A stretch of DNA of 64,000 nucleotides. It comes from Thermohalobaculum sp039033215 (GTDB lineage: Bacteria; Pseudomonadota; Alphaproteobacteria; Rhodobacterales; Rhodobacteraceae). The notes beneath the pieces are model-generated. The model was not told the DNA's origin. It made no database searches and saw only the letters and a list, made by a program, of their open reading frames with translations. Shown piece by piece: positions 57,311 through 64,000 of this stretch (positions are counted from its first letter, which is position 1; every line of letters starts with the position of its first letter). The stretch spans positions 1 through 64,000 of the forward strand of contig JBCCDA010000013.1 in NCBI GenBank assembly GCA_039033215.1. Direction: 5' to 3'. The position numbers were made by a program, and so were the translations under genes.

Positions 57311-58645
57311 ATGGACAACTGGCTGGAGAAATCGGCAGCCGATCAGGGACGTGCCCTGGCTGCCGGGACGATCGATGCGCGCACACTGGCGGAGGCGTAT
57401 CTGGATCAGATCGACACCCATCCCGACACGGACCGGATTTATGCCCGGACAACGCCCGGACGCGCCCGCGCCGATGCCGAAGCGGCGGCCAAGCGGCTGG
57501 CCGAAGGACACCCGGCGGGGCCGCTCGACGGGGTGCCGATCTCGTGGAAGGACCTCTACGATGTCGCGGACTACGGCTGCGAGGGCGGCACGAAGCTGCT
57601 GGCAGGACGGATCGCCGACGCGGATGCGACCGTCGTGGCCCGCGGAACGGCGGCCGGCACGGTCTGTCTTGGCAAGACCCACACAACCGAAATTGCGTTC
57701 TCGGGCCTCGGCGTCAATCCGATGACGGCAACGCCCCCCAATGCGGTCGAGGCATGGCGCGCGCCAGGCGGGTCCTCCTCGGGCGCCGCGGTCTCCACCA
57801 AACTGGGGCTGGCAGCCGCGGGGATCGGCTCCGACACCGGCGGGTCCGTGCGCATCCCCGCGGCCTGGAACGACCTCGTCGGGCTCAAGACGACCGCTGG
57901 TCTGATTCCGCTCAACGGCGTCGTCGCGCTGAGCCCGACCTACGACACCGTCGGCCCGCTGACCCGAACAGTGGAGGATGCCGCACTTCTGTTCGCAGCA
58001 ATGGCCTCCGTGCCCGTACCCGACTGGGCCGGTGGTACGTTGGCTGACGAGCGCCTGCAACTGGCCGAGACGGTCGTCCTGGACGACTGCGACGGGCAGG
58101 TGATCGAGGCGGTCGACGACGTCCTTTCGCGTCTGTCGGCAAAGGGAATGTCGGTAACCCGCGGCCCGGTGCCGGAGTTCGCCGAGCTCTACGGGTCCAT
58201 CGGCGACGTCGGTGCAATTGTCCCGTCCGAGGCCTGGGACCTCTGGGGCGAGACCATCGAAGCCAATCCCGGCACCATGTGGCCACCGATCGAAGCGCGC
58301 TTTCGCATGGGCGACGGGGTGCCGGCCGCGCAGGACAACGCGGCGCTGATGGCCTTCGCCCGCACGGCGCAGAAGCTGCACGCGCGGGTCGCGGAACAGG
58401 GGCTCATCGTCTGCCCGACCGCGCCGATGCTGCCGCCGGACGCCCAACGTCTTGTCGATGATCACGCCTATTTCGCGGAGAAGAACATGCTGGGACTTCG
58501 AAACACGCGGATCGGAAACCTGCTCGGCCTCTCGGCCGTCACGCTGCCGACGCGCACGCCGATGTGCGGACTGATGATCATGGCACCGCCCGCATCGGAG
58601 GCGCGGCTTCTGTCCATCGCCGCCGCCATCGAGGCCGCGATATGA
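57311..58645 (+). CDS. Amidase (amidase signature family)
   Basis: 444 residues with the Ser-cisSer-Lys triad of the amidase signature family: Lys80 in ISWKDLYD, Ser155 in PGGSSSGAA and nucleophile Ser179 in SDTGGSVRIPAA. It hydrolyses a carboxamide; substrate unknown. GGGAGGG precedes the start. Its stop overlaps the VOC gene start by four bases, and the VOC gene overlaps the methyltransferase gene in the same way, so the three are co-translated. Confidence 0.9.
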   Translation: MDNWLEKSAADQGRALAAGTIDARTLAEAYLDQIDTHPDTDRIYARTTPGRARADAEAAAKRLAEGHPAGPLDGVPISWKDLYDVADYGCEGGTKLLAGRIADADATVVARGTAAGTVCLGKTHTTEIAFSGLGVNPMTATPPNAVEAWRAPGGSSSGAAVSTKLGLAAAGIGSDTGGSVRIPAAWNDLVGLKTTAGLIPLNGVVALSPTYDTVGPLTRTVEDAALLFAAMASVPVPDWAGGTLADERLQLAETVVLDDCDGQVIEAVDDVLSRLSAKGMSVTRGPVPEFAELYGSIGDVGAIVPSEAWDLWGETIEANPGTMWPPIEARFRMGDGVPAAQDNAALMAFARTAQKLHARVAEQGLIVCPTAPMLPPDAQRLVDDHAYFAEKNMLGLRNTRIGNLLGLSAVTLPTRTPMCGLMIMAPPASEARLLSIAAAIEAAI

Positions 58646-59040
58646 GCGCGCCGGGCGGGATCGGGCTTGCGATCACCTTCATCTACTACCGCGACCTCCC
58701 GCGGGCCGAGGCGTTCTGGCGCGATGTGATGGGCCTCGAGATGGCGATCGACCAGGGCCAGGTGGCAAAGATCTTCCGGATGGCGGATGGGGCACATATC
58801 GGCCTCGTGGACGAGGCGCACGGCATGAACGACTGGACCGAGGACAAGCCCATCCAGATCTGCCTGCGCGTCGCGGATGTCGACGCCTGGTACGCCTACT
58901 GCCAGTCGTTCCGCCCGAAGAACCTCAGCCAGATGTTCCAGAACGACAGATTGGGCATCCGGGCCTTCGTCTTCGACGACCCGGAGGGCTATCAGGTCGA
59001 GATCCAGACAGTGACCCGGAACGACCTGCTGATACCGTGA
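58642..59040 (+). CDS. VOC family protein (glyoxalase/dioxygenase-like)
   Basis: 132 residues. The vicinal oxygen chelate fold is shown by ITFIYYRDLPRAEAFWRDVMGLEMAID and the C-terminal AFVFDDPEGYQVEIQ, with a Glu metal ligand near the end. It may be a glyoxalase, epimerase or resistance-type binding protein. Overlaps both neighbours by four bases. Confidence 0.87.
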   Translation: MSAPGGIGLAITFIYYRDLPRAEAFWRDVMGLEMAIDQGQVAKIFRMADGAHIGLVDEAHGMNDWTEDKPIQICLRVADVDAWYAYCQSFRPKNLSQMFQNDRLGIRAFVFDDPEGYQVEIQTVTRNDLLIP

Positions 59041-59822
59041 CGACGTCGGTCCAGCACTACCTCACCCCATTGGGCGTCGCGGTCTATGACGCCATGTATC
59101 AGGGCAGCCTGAACGGCGACGGCGCGTTCTACGTAGGATGCGCCCAGGAAGCCGGCGGCCCCGTGCTCGAGTTCGGCGCGGGCACCGGGCGGATCAGCCG
59201 CATCCTCGCGGCGGCGGGGTGCGAGGTCACTGCCGTAGATCTCTCGCCTCAGATGCTGGCCGCGGCCAGGGTGAACGCGGCAGATGACGCGGCGCGCGGC
59301 AGGATCACGTGGCTGGAGGGCGACATGCGCAGCCTCGATCTTGGCCGCACATTCGGCAGCGTCATTGTCCCGGCACGAAGCTTCATGCATCTGCTGACGC
59401 CCGATGCTCAGCGGCGCGCGCTAGAAGTGTTCCGTACCCATCTGGCGCCCGGCGGGCGACTGGTACTGGATCTCTTCGATCCCGATCTCGAGATGCTGGT
59501 GGCACCCTTGCAACCCGAGAAGGAACTTCTGCATGCGAAGCATCCACTGACCGAGGCACGCTACCGCCGCACGGTGACGGACCGGACAATCGATCCGGAA
59601 CACCAGATCATCCACGAGACGATCACGGTCGAGGAATTGGGCCCCGAAGATCAGGTCCTCGCTGCCGAAGACGCCTCTTGGCGGCTCCGCTGGTCGGTGC
59701 GCCAGGAGATTGCATACCTGCTGGAACTCACCGGCTTCAGGGCGGTAGCCGAGTATGGTGACTTCGACCGCGGCCCGCCCGGGTATGCACGCGAGCAACT
59801 ATGGCTGGCCGAAGCGGTCTAA
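59037..59822 (+). CDS. Class I SAM-dependent methyltransferase
   Basis: 261 residues starting at a GTG overlapping the VOC stop. SAM motif I LEFGAGTGRISRILAAAG, motif post-I VDLSPQMLAAAR, motif II around FGSVIVPARSFMHLL and a later GGRLVLDLFDPD. Substrate unknown. Third gene of the amidase/VOC/methyltransferase unit, which could modify or detoxify one small molecule; this is inference. Confidence 0.88.
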   Translation: MTTSVQHYLTPLGVAVYDAMYQGSLNGDGAFYVGCAQEAGGPVLEFGAGTGRISRILAAAGCEVTAVDLSPQMLAAARVNAADDAARGRITWLEGDMRSLDLGRTFGSVIVPARSFMHLLTPDAQRRALEVFRTHLAPGGRLVLDLFDPDLEMLVAPLQPEKELLHAKHPLTEARYRRTVTDRTIDPEHQIIHETITVEELGPEDQVLAAEDASWRLRWSVRQEIAYLLELTGFRAVAEYGDFDRGPPGYAREQLWLAEAV

Positions 59823-59916
59823 CCTGCGCCACAATTCTGCTGAATCTAGACCCGGAGGGCGCAAACGGTTATGTTGTGTTCTCAGGGCGCGACAGACGCC
59901 CGGCGAGAGGTTTTTG

Positions 59917-61128
59917 ATGCAGTATCCAGACAGGTACGCCAACCTGCCGGAATACGCTTTTCCGCGTTTGCGCCGTCTTTTGGGCGGGCGAACCGCGGGC
60001 GGGCCAGAGATTGCCATGTCGCTGGGCGAACCGCAGCACGCAGTGCCGGAGTTTGTTGGCCCGATCATGCTGGAGCATACGGCGACGCTGTCGAAGTATC
60101 CTCCCAACGAGAGTATCCCGGGCCTGCGTCAGGCGATCTCGGACTGGCTGGCGCGACGCTACGGCGTCGCCGAAGGCTACCGTGATCCCGACACCCAGAT
60201 CTTCCCGCTGAACGGCACGCGCGAGGGGCTTTTCAACAGCTGTCTGGCGCTCTGCCCCGAACAGAAGAACGGCGAACGCCCGGCTGTGCTGCTGCCGAAC
60301 CCGTTCTACCAGTGCTACACTGTCGCGGCCATCACCGCAGGGGCCGAGCCCATCTACCTGCCTTGCGGACCCGAGACCGGGTTTCTGCCCGATTTCGCGG
60401 GGCTCCCCGCGGCGCTGCTCGACCGCACGGCGATCGTCTACATCTGCTCACCCGCCAATCCGCAGGGCGTGGCCGCCGACCGCGGCTATTGGCAGACGCT
60501 GCTGACCCTCGCCGACACGCACGACTTCAAGATCTTCGCGGACGAGTGCTACTCCGAGATCTACCGCGACACGCCGCCCGTCGGTGCGCTGCAGGTGGCC
60601 TCCGAGATCGGGGCCGACCCCGAGCGGCTGGTGTGCTTTCACTCGCTCTCGAAACGCTCGAACCTCGCCGGGCTCAGGTCGGGGTTTGCCGTGACGGGGG
60701 CCCAGAATCGCACCCGGATGCTGCAATTGCGCGCCTATGCCGGAACGCCGCTGCCGATCCCGGCTCAGCACGCCGCCGCTGCCTGTTGGGCGGATGAGGA
60801 GCATGTGGTCGCCAATCGCGCGCTCTACCACCAGAAGTACGAAATCGCGGACCGCGTTCTTGGCAATCTGCCGGGCTACATGGCGCCTGAGGCGGGTTTC
60901 TTCCTGTGGCTCGACGTGGCCCGAGCGGGCATGGATGGCGAGGCCGCCGCCGTGCGACTTTGGGAGGAAGCGGGGGTGCGGGCGTTGCCCGGCGCCTATC
61001 TCTCCCGCCCGATCGCGCCGGAGTTAGGCGGCGGGGATCCTGGTACCGATTATCTGCGCCTCGCGCTCGTCGCGCCGGCCGAACAGGTCTCGCGGGGCCT
61101 GGAAGCGGTGCGCGCGGTGCTGGCATGA
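59917..61128 (+). CDS. Class I/II aminotransferase, DapC-like
   Basis: 403-residue PLP enzyme. PLP-binding features: NGTREGLFN, LLPNPFYQCY, CSPANPQG, FADECYSEIY and the Schiff-base Lys in SLSKRSNLAGLRSGF. The pattern (MSLGEPQHAVPEFV, LSKYPPNESIPGLRQAI) matches alphaproteobacterial N-succinyldiaminopimelate aminotransferases of lysine and peptidoglycan synthesis, and its place just upstream of ftsK fits. Start follows GAGAGG. The gap to ftsK is 19 bp. Confidence 0.85.
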   Translation: MQYPDRYANLPEYAFPRLRRLLGGRTAGGPEIAMSLGEPQHAVPEFVGPIMLEHTATLSKYPPNESIPGLRQAISDWLARRYGVAEGYRDPDTQIFPLNGTREGLFNSCLALCPEQKNGERPAVLLPNPFYQCYTVAAITAGAEPIYLPCGPETGFLPDFAGLPAALLDRTAIVYICSPANPQGVAADRGYWQTLLTLADTHDFKIFADECYSEIYRDTPPVGALQVASEIGADPERLVCFHSLSKRSNLAGLRSGFAVTGAQNRTRMLQLRAYAGTPLPIPAQHAAAACWADEEHVVANRALYHQKYEIADRVLGNLPGYMAPEAGFFLWLDVARAGMDGEAAAVRLWEEAGVRALPGAYLSRPIAPELGGGDPGTDYLRLALVAPAEQVSRGLEAVRAVLA

Positions 61129-61147
61129 TGCGAGGGGAAGCAGACTG

Positions 61148-63766
61148 ATGGCGATTTTCTACGGGGACAGCCCCAAGACACCGCTGATGGATGCGTCGAT
61201 GTCGGCCTCGATGCGCCGCCTCGTACTGACACTCTGGGGCCTTGGGTTCGGACTTGCAGCGACGGCACTGGCAGCACTGCTGTGGTCCTACGACGTCGCG
61301 GATCCGAGCCCCTTCAGCGCAACCTCTCAAGAGGCCACGAACTGGCTGGGCGAGCCTGGCGCGTTCATCGCCGACACACTGATGCGGTATATCGGCCTTG
61401 GCGCTTGGTCAGTGGTGCTGTTCCTCGGTGCGTGGTCGGCCCGCTTCGTCCTGCAGCTTGGTCCCGAGCGGATCTGGGCGCGCCTGATCGCCGCGCTGCC
61501 CTTCTTCATCCTGGCAACCGTGTTCTCCTCGACCCACGCCGTCCACGAAAGCTGGCCTCTGGCGGACACGGGGCTCGGCGGCATGATGGGCGACTCGGGC
61601 GCACGCGGGTTCCTGGGAATGGTGCCGCTGCCCGCAGTCCAGGCGCTCGCGGTGCTCAGCATCCTGCTGGGGCTCGGCGTTCTCTGCCTCGGCGTGATTG
61701 CGCTGGGCTTTTCGGGGGAAGAAATCAGGCGGCTTGGCCGCTGGCTCGGGCAGTCGCTGGGTACCGTCACGCGGTATGGCTGGCTCACTGCTTCGTCTGG
61801 TGCGGCGACCGCCGCCAGACGTATTGCGGAGGCGCGCACGAAACCGCGGTCAGAGAAGCTGGAACCCGCCGAACCGACCGGGACCTGGCGCCTCAAGATG
61901 CCGACCATACCGGGCGCACTCGGCCGACTGCAGGAAGCACGACCCGATTTGCCGGGCATCCTCCGTGACGGGACGTCCGGACGCGATGGCGAGCCGCCGG
62001 TCCGCTTCGACAGCGATTCCGTCGATGGGCCTTACCTCGATCCAGACAACGACACCGGGCCGGAGACATCTGGCGAGAACGACGGCCCCGCGCTTCGTCG
62101 CGCGTTTGACCGGATGGCCGAGATCGACGGGCCAACCGAGCCCCTGGTCGCGATGCCCAAACCGCCGATCGAACGGCCGGCCCCACCAGCGACGATCAGC
62201 CGGCGCGCCGCCGCCGAGCGCCAACCCTCCCTGCTGCTGGACACGTCCGAGGCCGAAGTCTTCGAGCCGCCCGCGCTGGCGCTGCTGCAAAAGCCGAAAC
62301 ATGTTGTTCGCGCGCATAGCTCTGACATGGCGCTCGAAGAAAACGCGCGGATGCTGGAGACGGTGCTGGAGGACTACGGTGTGCGTGGCGAGATCGTGGC
62401 CGTCCGGCCGGGCCCCGTCGTCACGCTCTATGAACTGGAGCCGGCCCCCGGGCTGAAAGCGTCACGTGTGATCGGATTGTCGGACGATATCGCACGCTCG
62501 ATGTCGGCGCTCGCGGCGCGTGTCTCCACGGTGCCGGGCCGGTCGATCATCGGCATCGAACTGCCGAACGCGGATCGCGAGACGGTCTGGCTGCGCGATC
62601 TCTTCGAGGCCAAGACCTACGGCGACTCCCGCTTCCCGCTGGCTCTGGCGCTCGGCAAGGATATCTCGGGTTCGCCTGTGGTCGCCAATCTCGCGAAGAT
62701 GCCCCACCTGCTGATCGCCGGGACGACCGGATCGGGCAAGTCGGTCGCCATCAACACGATGATCCTGTCGTTGCTCTATCGCTTGTCGCCCAAGCAGTGC
62801 CGGCTGATCATGATCGACCCGAAGATGCTGGAGCTCAGCGTCTACGACAACATCCCGCACCTCTTGGCACCCGTCGTGACGGACCCCAAGAAAGCCATCG
62901 TGGCGCTCAAATGGGTCGTCGCCGAGATGGAAGAACGCTACCGCAAGATGTCCAAGATGGGCGTGCGCAACATCGACGGCTACAACGCCCGGGTGCGCGA
63001 CGCCCTGGCGAAGGGCGAGGATTTCAGCCGTACGGTACAGACGGGCTTCGATGATGACACCGGCGAGCCCGTCTACGAGACCGAAAGCCTCACACCCGAG
63101 GAGATGCCCTTCATCGTCGTGATCGTCGACGAGATGGCAGATCTGATGATGGTGGCCGGCAAGGAAATCGAGGCCTGCATCCAGCGGCTGGCGCAGATGG
63201 CGCGGGCGTCGGGCATCCACCTGATCATGGCAACGCAACGCCCATCGGTCGATGTGATCACCGGTACGATCAAGGCGAACTTCCCGACCCGAATCTCGTT
63301 CCAGGTCACCTCGAAGATCGATTCGCGCACCATTCTGGGCGAGCAGGGGGCCGAGCAGCTCCTGGGCCAGGGCGACATGCTCTACATGGCCGGTGGCGGG
63401 CGGATTACCCGCGTCCACGGGCCGTTCGTGTCGGACGAAGAGGTCGAGGAGGTTGTCGCCTACCTCAAGTCCCTTGGCACGCCGGACTACGTCGGCGCGG
63501 TGACCGAGGGGGTGGACGACGAAGCGCAAGCCGCCGTCGATCTGAAACTCGGCCTCGCGCCTGCCGGTTCATCGGACGACGAACTCTACGATATGGCCGT
63601 CGCCATCGTCGCACGGGACCGCAAATGCTCGACCTCCTACATCCAGCGCAAGCTCGCCATCGGCTACAACAAGGCAGCGCGGCTGGTGGAGCAGATGGAG
63701 GACCAGGGCGTGGTCACATCCGCAAACGCGGTCGGCAAGCGCGAGATCCTGGTCGAGGAACGGTAG
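61148..63766 (+). CDS. ftsK: DNA translocase FtsK
   Basis: 872 residues. The N-terminal four-helix membrane anchor (about 20-205) is followed by a Pro/acidic linker shorter than in E. coli. The motor follows, with Walker A IAGTTGSGKSVAIN (about 525) and Walker B FIVVIVDEMADLMM, and the C-terminal gamma winged helix (KCSTSYIQRKLAIGYNKAARLVEQMEDQGVV) that reads KOPS sequences. It segregates chromosome termini at the septum and activates XerCD. No frameshift or truncation seen. Confidence 0.96.
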   Translation: MAIFYGDSPKTPLMDASMSASMRRLVLTLWGLGFGLAATALAALLWSYDVADPSPFSATSQEATNWLGEPGAFIADTLMRYIGLGAWSVVLFLGAWSARFVLQLGPERIWARLIAALPFFILATVFSSTHAVHESWPLADTGLGGMMGDSGARGFLGMVPLPAVQALAVLSILLGLGVLCLGVIALGFSGEEIRRLGRWLGQSLGTVTRYGWLTASSGAATAARRIAEARTKPRSEKLEPAEPTGTWRLKMPTIPGALGRLQEARPDLPGILRDGTSGRDGEPPVRFDSDSVDGPYLDPDNDTGPETSGENDGPALRRAFDRMAEIDGPTEPLVAMPKPPIERPAPPATISRRAAAERQPSLLLDTSEAEVFEPPALALLQKPKHVVRAHSSDMALEENARMLETVLEDYGVRGEIVAVRPGPVVTLYELEPAPGLKASRVIGLSDDIARSMSALAARVSTVPGRSIIGIELPNADRETVWLRDLFEAKTYGDSRFPLALALGKDISGSPVVANLAKMPHLLIAGTTGSGKSVAINTMILSLLYRLSPKQCRLIMIDPKMLELSVYDNIPHLLAPVVTDPKKAIVALKWVVAEMEERYRKMSKMGVRNIDGYNARVRDALAKGEDFSRTVQTGFDDDTGEPVYETESLTPEEMPFIVVIVDEMADLMMVAGKEIEACIQRLAQMARASGIHLIMATQRPSVDVITGTIKANFPTRISFQVTSKIDSRTILGEQGAEQLLGQGDMLYMAGGGRITRVHGPFVSDEEVEEVVAYLKSLGTPDYVGAVTEGVDDEAQAAVDLKLGLAPAGSSDDELYDMAVAIVARDRKCSTSYIQRKLAIGYNKAARLVEQMEDQGVVTSANAVGKREILVEER

Positions 63767-63977
63767 CTCCTGCGCCGGGCGGCCCCGCGCGTCAGGCGGC
63801 TTAGGTCGACGGCGCCGGCAGAGCTGCGAGCCATCAGCTCGTGCCGATCAGGTTGCCCCTAGTCGCGGTTCGACGGACAATGGGGCGTTGGCACGTATCA
63901 CCCGCAGCCTCCCGATCTGGCCATCGGTGGGACGGATTGCTTTCGTCCTGAGAATCGCATGGTAAGCTGAGGGGGAC

Positions 63978-64000
63978 ATGAGTATGGGAACGTTTGACTC
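63978..64000 (+). CDS. Possible 5' end of next gene, cut by window edge
   Basis: An ATG preceded by GAGGGGGAC opens a frame MSMGTFD at the edge. Only seven codons are visible. In relatives lolA often follows ftsK, but these residues do not look like a LolA signal peptide, so no identity is given. The 211 bp between ftsK and this ATG hold no recognisable feature. Confidence 0.3.

Noticed and set aside
1..64000. tRNA or rRNA genes, CRISPR arrays, prophage or intact insertion sequences
   Set aside because: Intergenic regions were read for cloverleaf ends, spacer-repeat patterns and transposase motifs; none were convincing.

Overview
The window looks like a chromosomal segment of a marine-type Rhodobacterales (Roseobacter-group) alphaproteobacterium. 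It is GC-rich and gene-dense. Pointers to this lineage are a VPLPA-CTERM surface protein, UbiK, a PhaR-type operator in front of a phasin, a dapC-like aminotransferase next to ftsK, TRAP and ABC uptake operons, and carnitine-to-betaine genes. I saw no rRNA, tRNA, CRISPR array or intact insertion sequence.

Layout. 1-3517: a compositionally odd left edge, then error-prone polymerase dnaE2. 3609-13263: an uptake and hydrolysis module with an M81 metallopeptidase, an MBL-fold protein, an ArgE/DapE deacylase and a complete five-gene peptide-type ABC transporter. 13317-18927: VPLPA-CTERM protein, NDP-forming acyl-CoA synthetase, ArsC, acyl-CoA dehydrogenase, periplasmic protein. 18947-26385: a minus-strand block around carnitine breakdown, containing a carnitine dehydrogenase/thioesterase fusion and a BKACE (DUF849) enzyme. 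Together these would convert carnitine to glycine betaine plus acetoacetate. The block also holds an FrhB-like Fe-S protein, an SDR, a lipocalin, a PNPOx-like protein and a sterol-desaturase-like membrane oxygenase. 26487-31401: a CitE-like lyase, a Gfo/Idh/MocA oxidoreductase and an unusual ferric-reductase/Rieske fusion among small unknown membrane proteins. 31443-36905: housekeeping and envelope genes (ProX-like editing, YbbN-type thioredoxin, Lon-N, Trm112, DUF4239-like, MscS). 37069-48374: a catabolic island with a TRAP transporter, two IlvD/Edd dehydratases, three PhyH-type dioxygenases and an RraA-like protein. 48411-64000: L,D-transpeptidase, an atypical EF-G, UbiK, YbjN, phasin, CsaA, an orphan histidine kinase, MBL protein, UbiH-type hydroxylase, amidase/VOC/methyltransferase operon, aminotransferase and FtsK.

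The most interesting non-gene signals are three families of small repeats. (1) Four hairpins of about 73-90 bp carry G-run tracts; three of these match a four-run G-quadruplex pattern. Two lie inside reading frames (dnaE2 and the acyl-CoA synthetase) as apparent in-frame insertions and two lie between genes. (2) Four copies of a 23-bp box reading CTTCATCTGGCC...; two are followed by a hairpin whose stem differs but whose loop is the same. (3) Two arrays of 11-bp iterons built on CGTATGAC/CGTATGCC. One array sits in the divergent promoter region of the TRAP island and the other lies about 13.8 kb away between convergent genes.

All functional names come from reading motifs and recalling families; no database search was possible. 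Start sites are chosen from Shine-Dalgarno-like sequences and domain boundaries.
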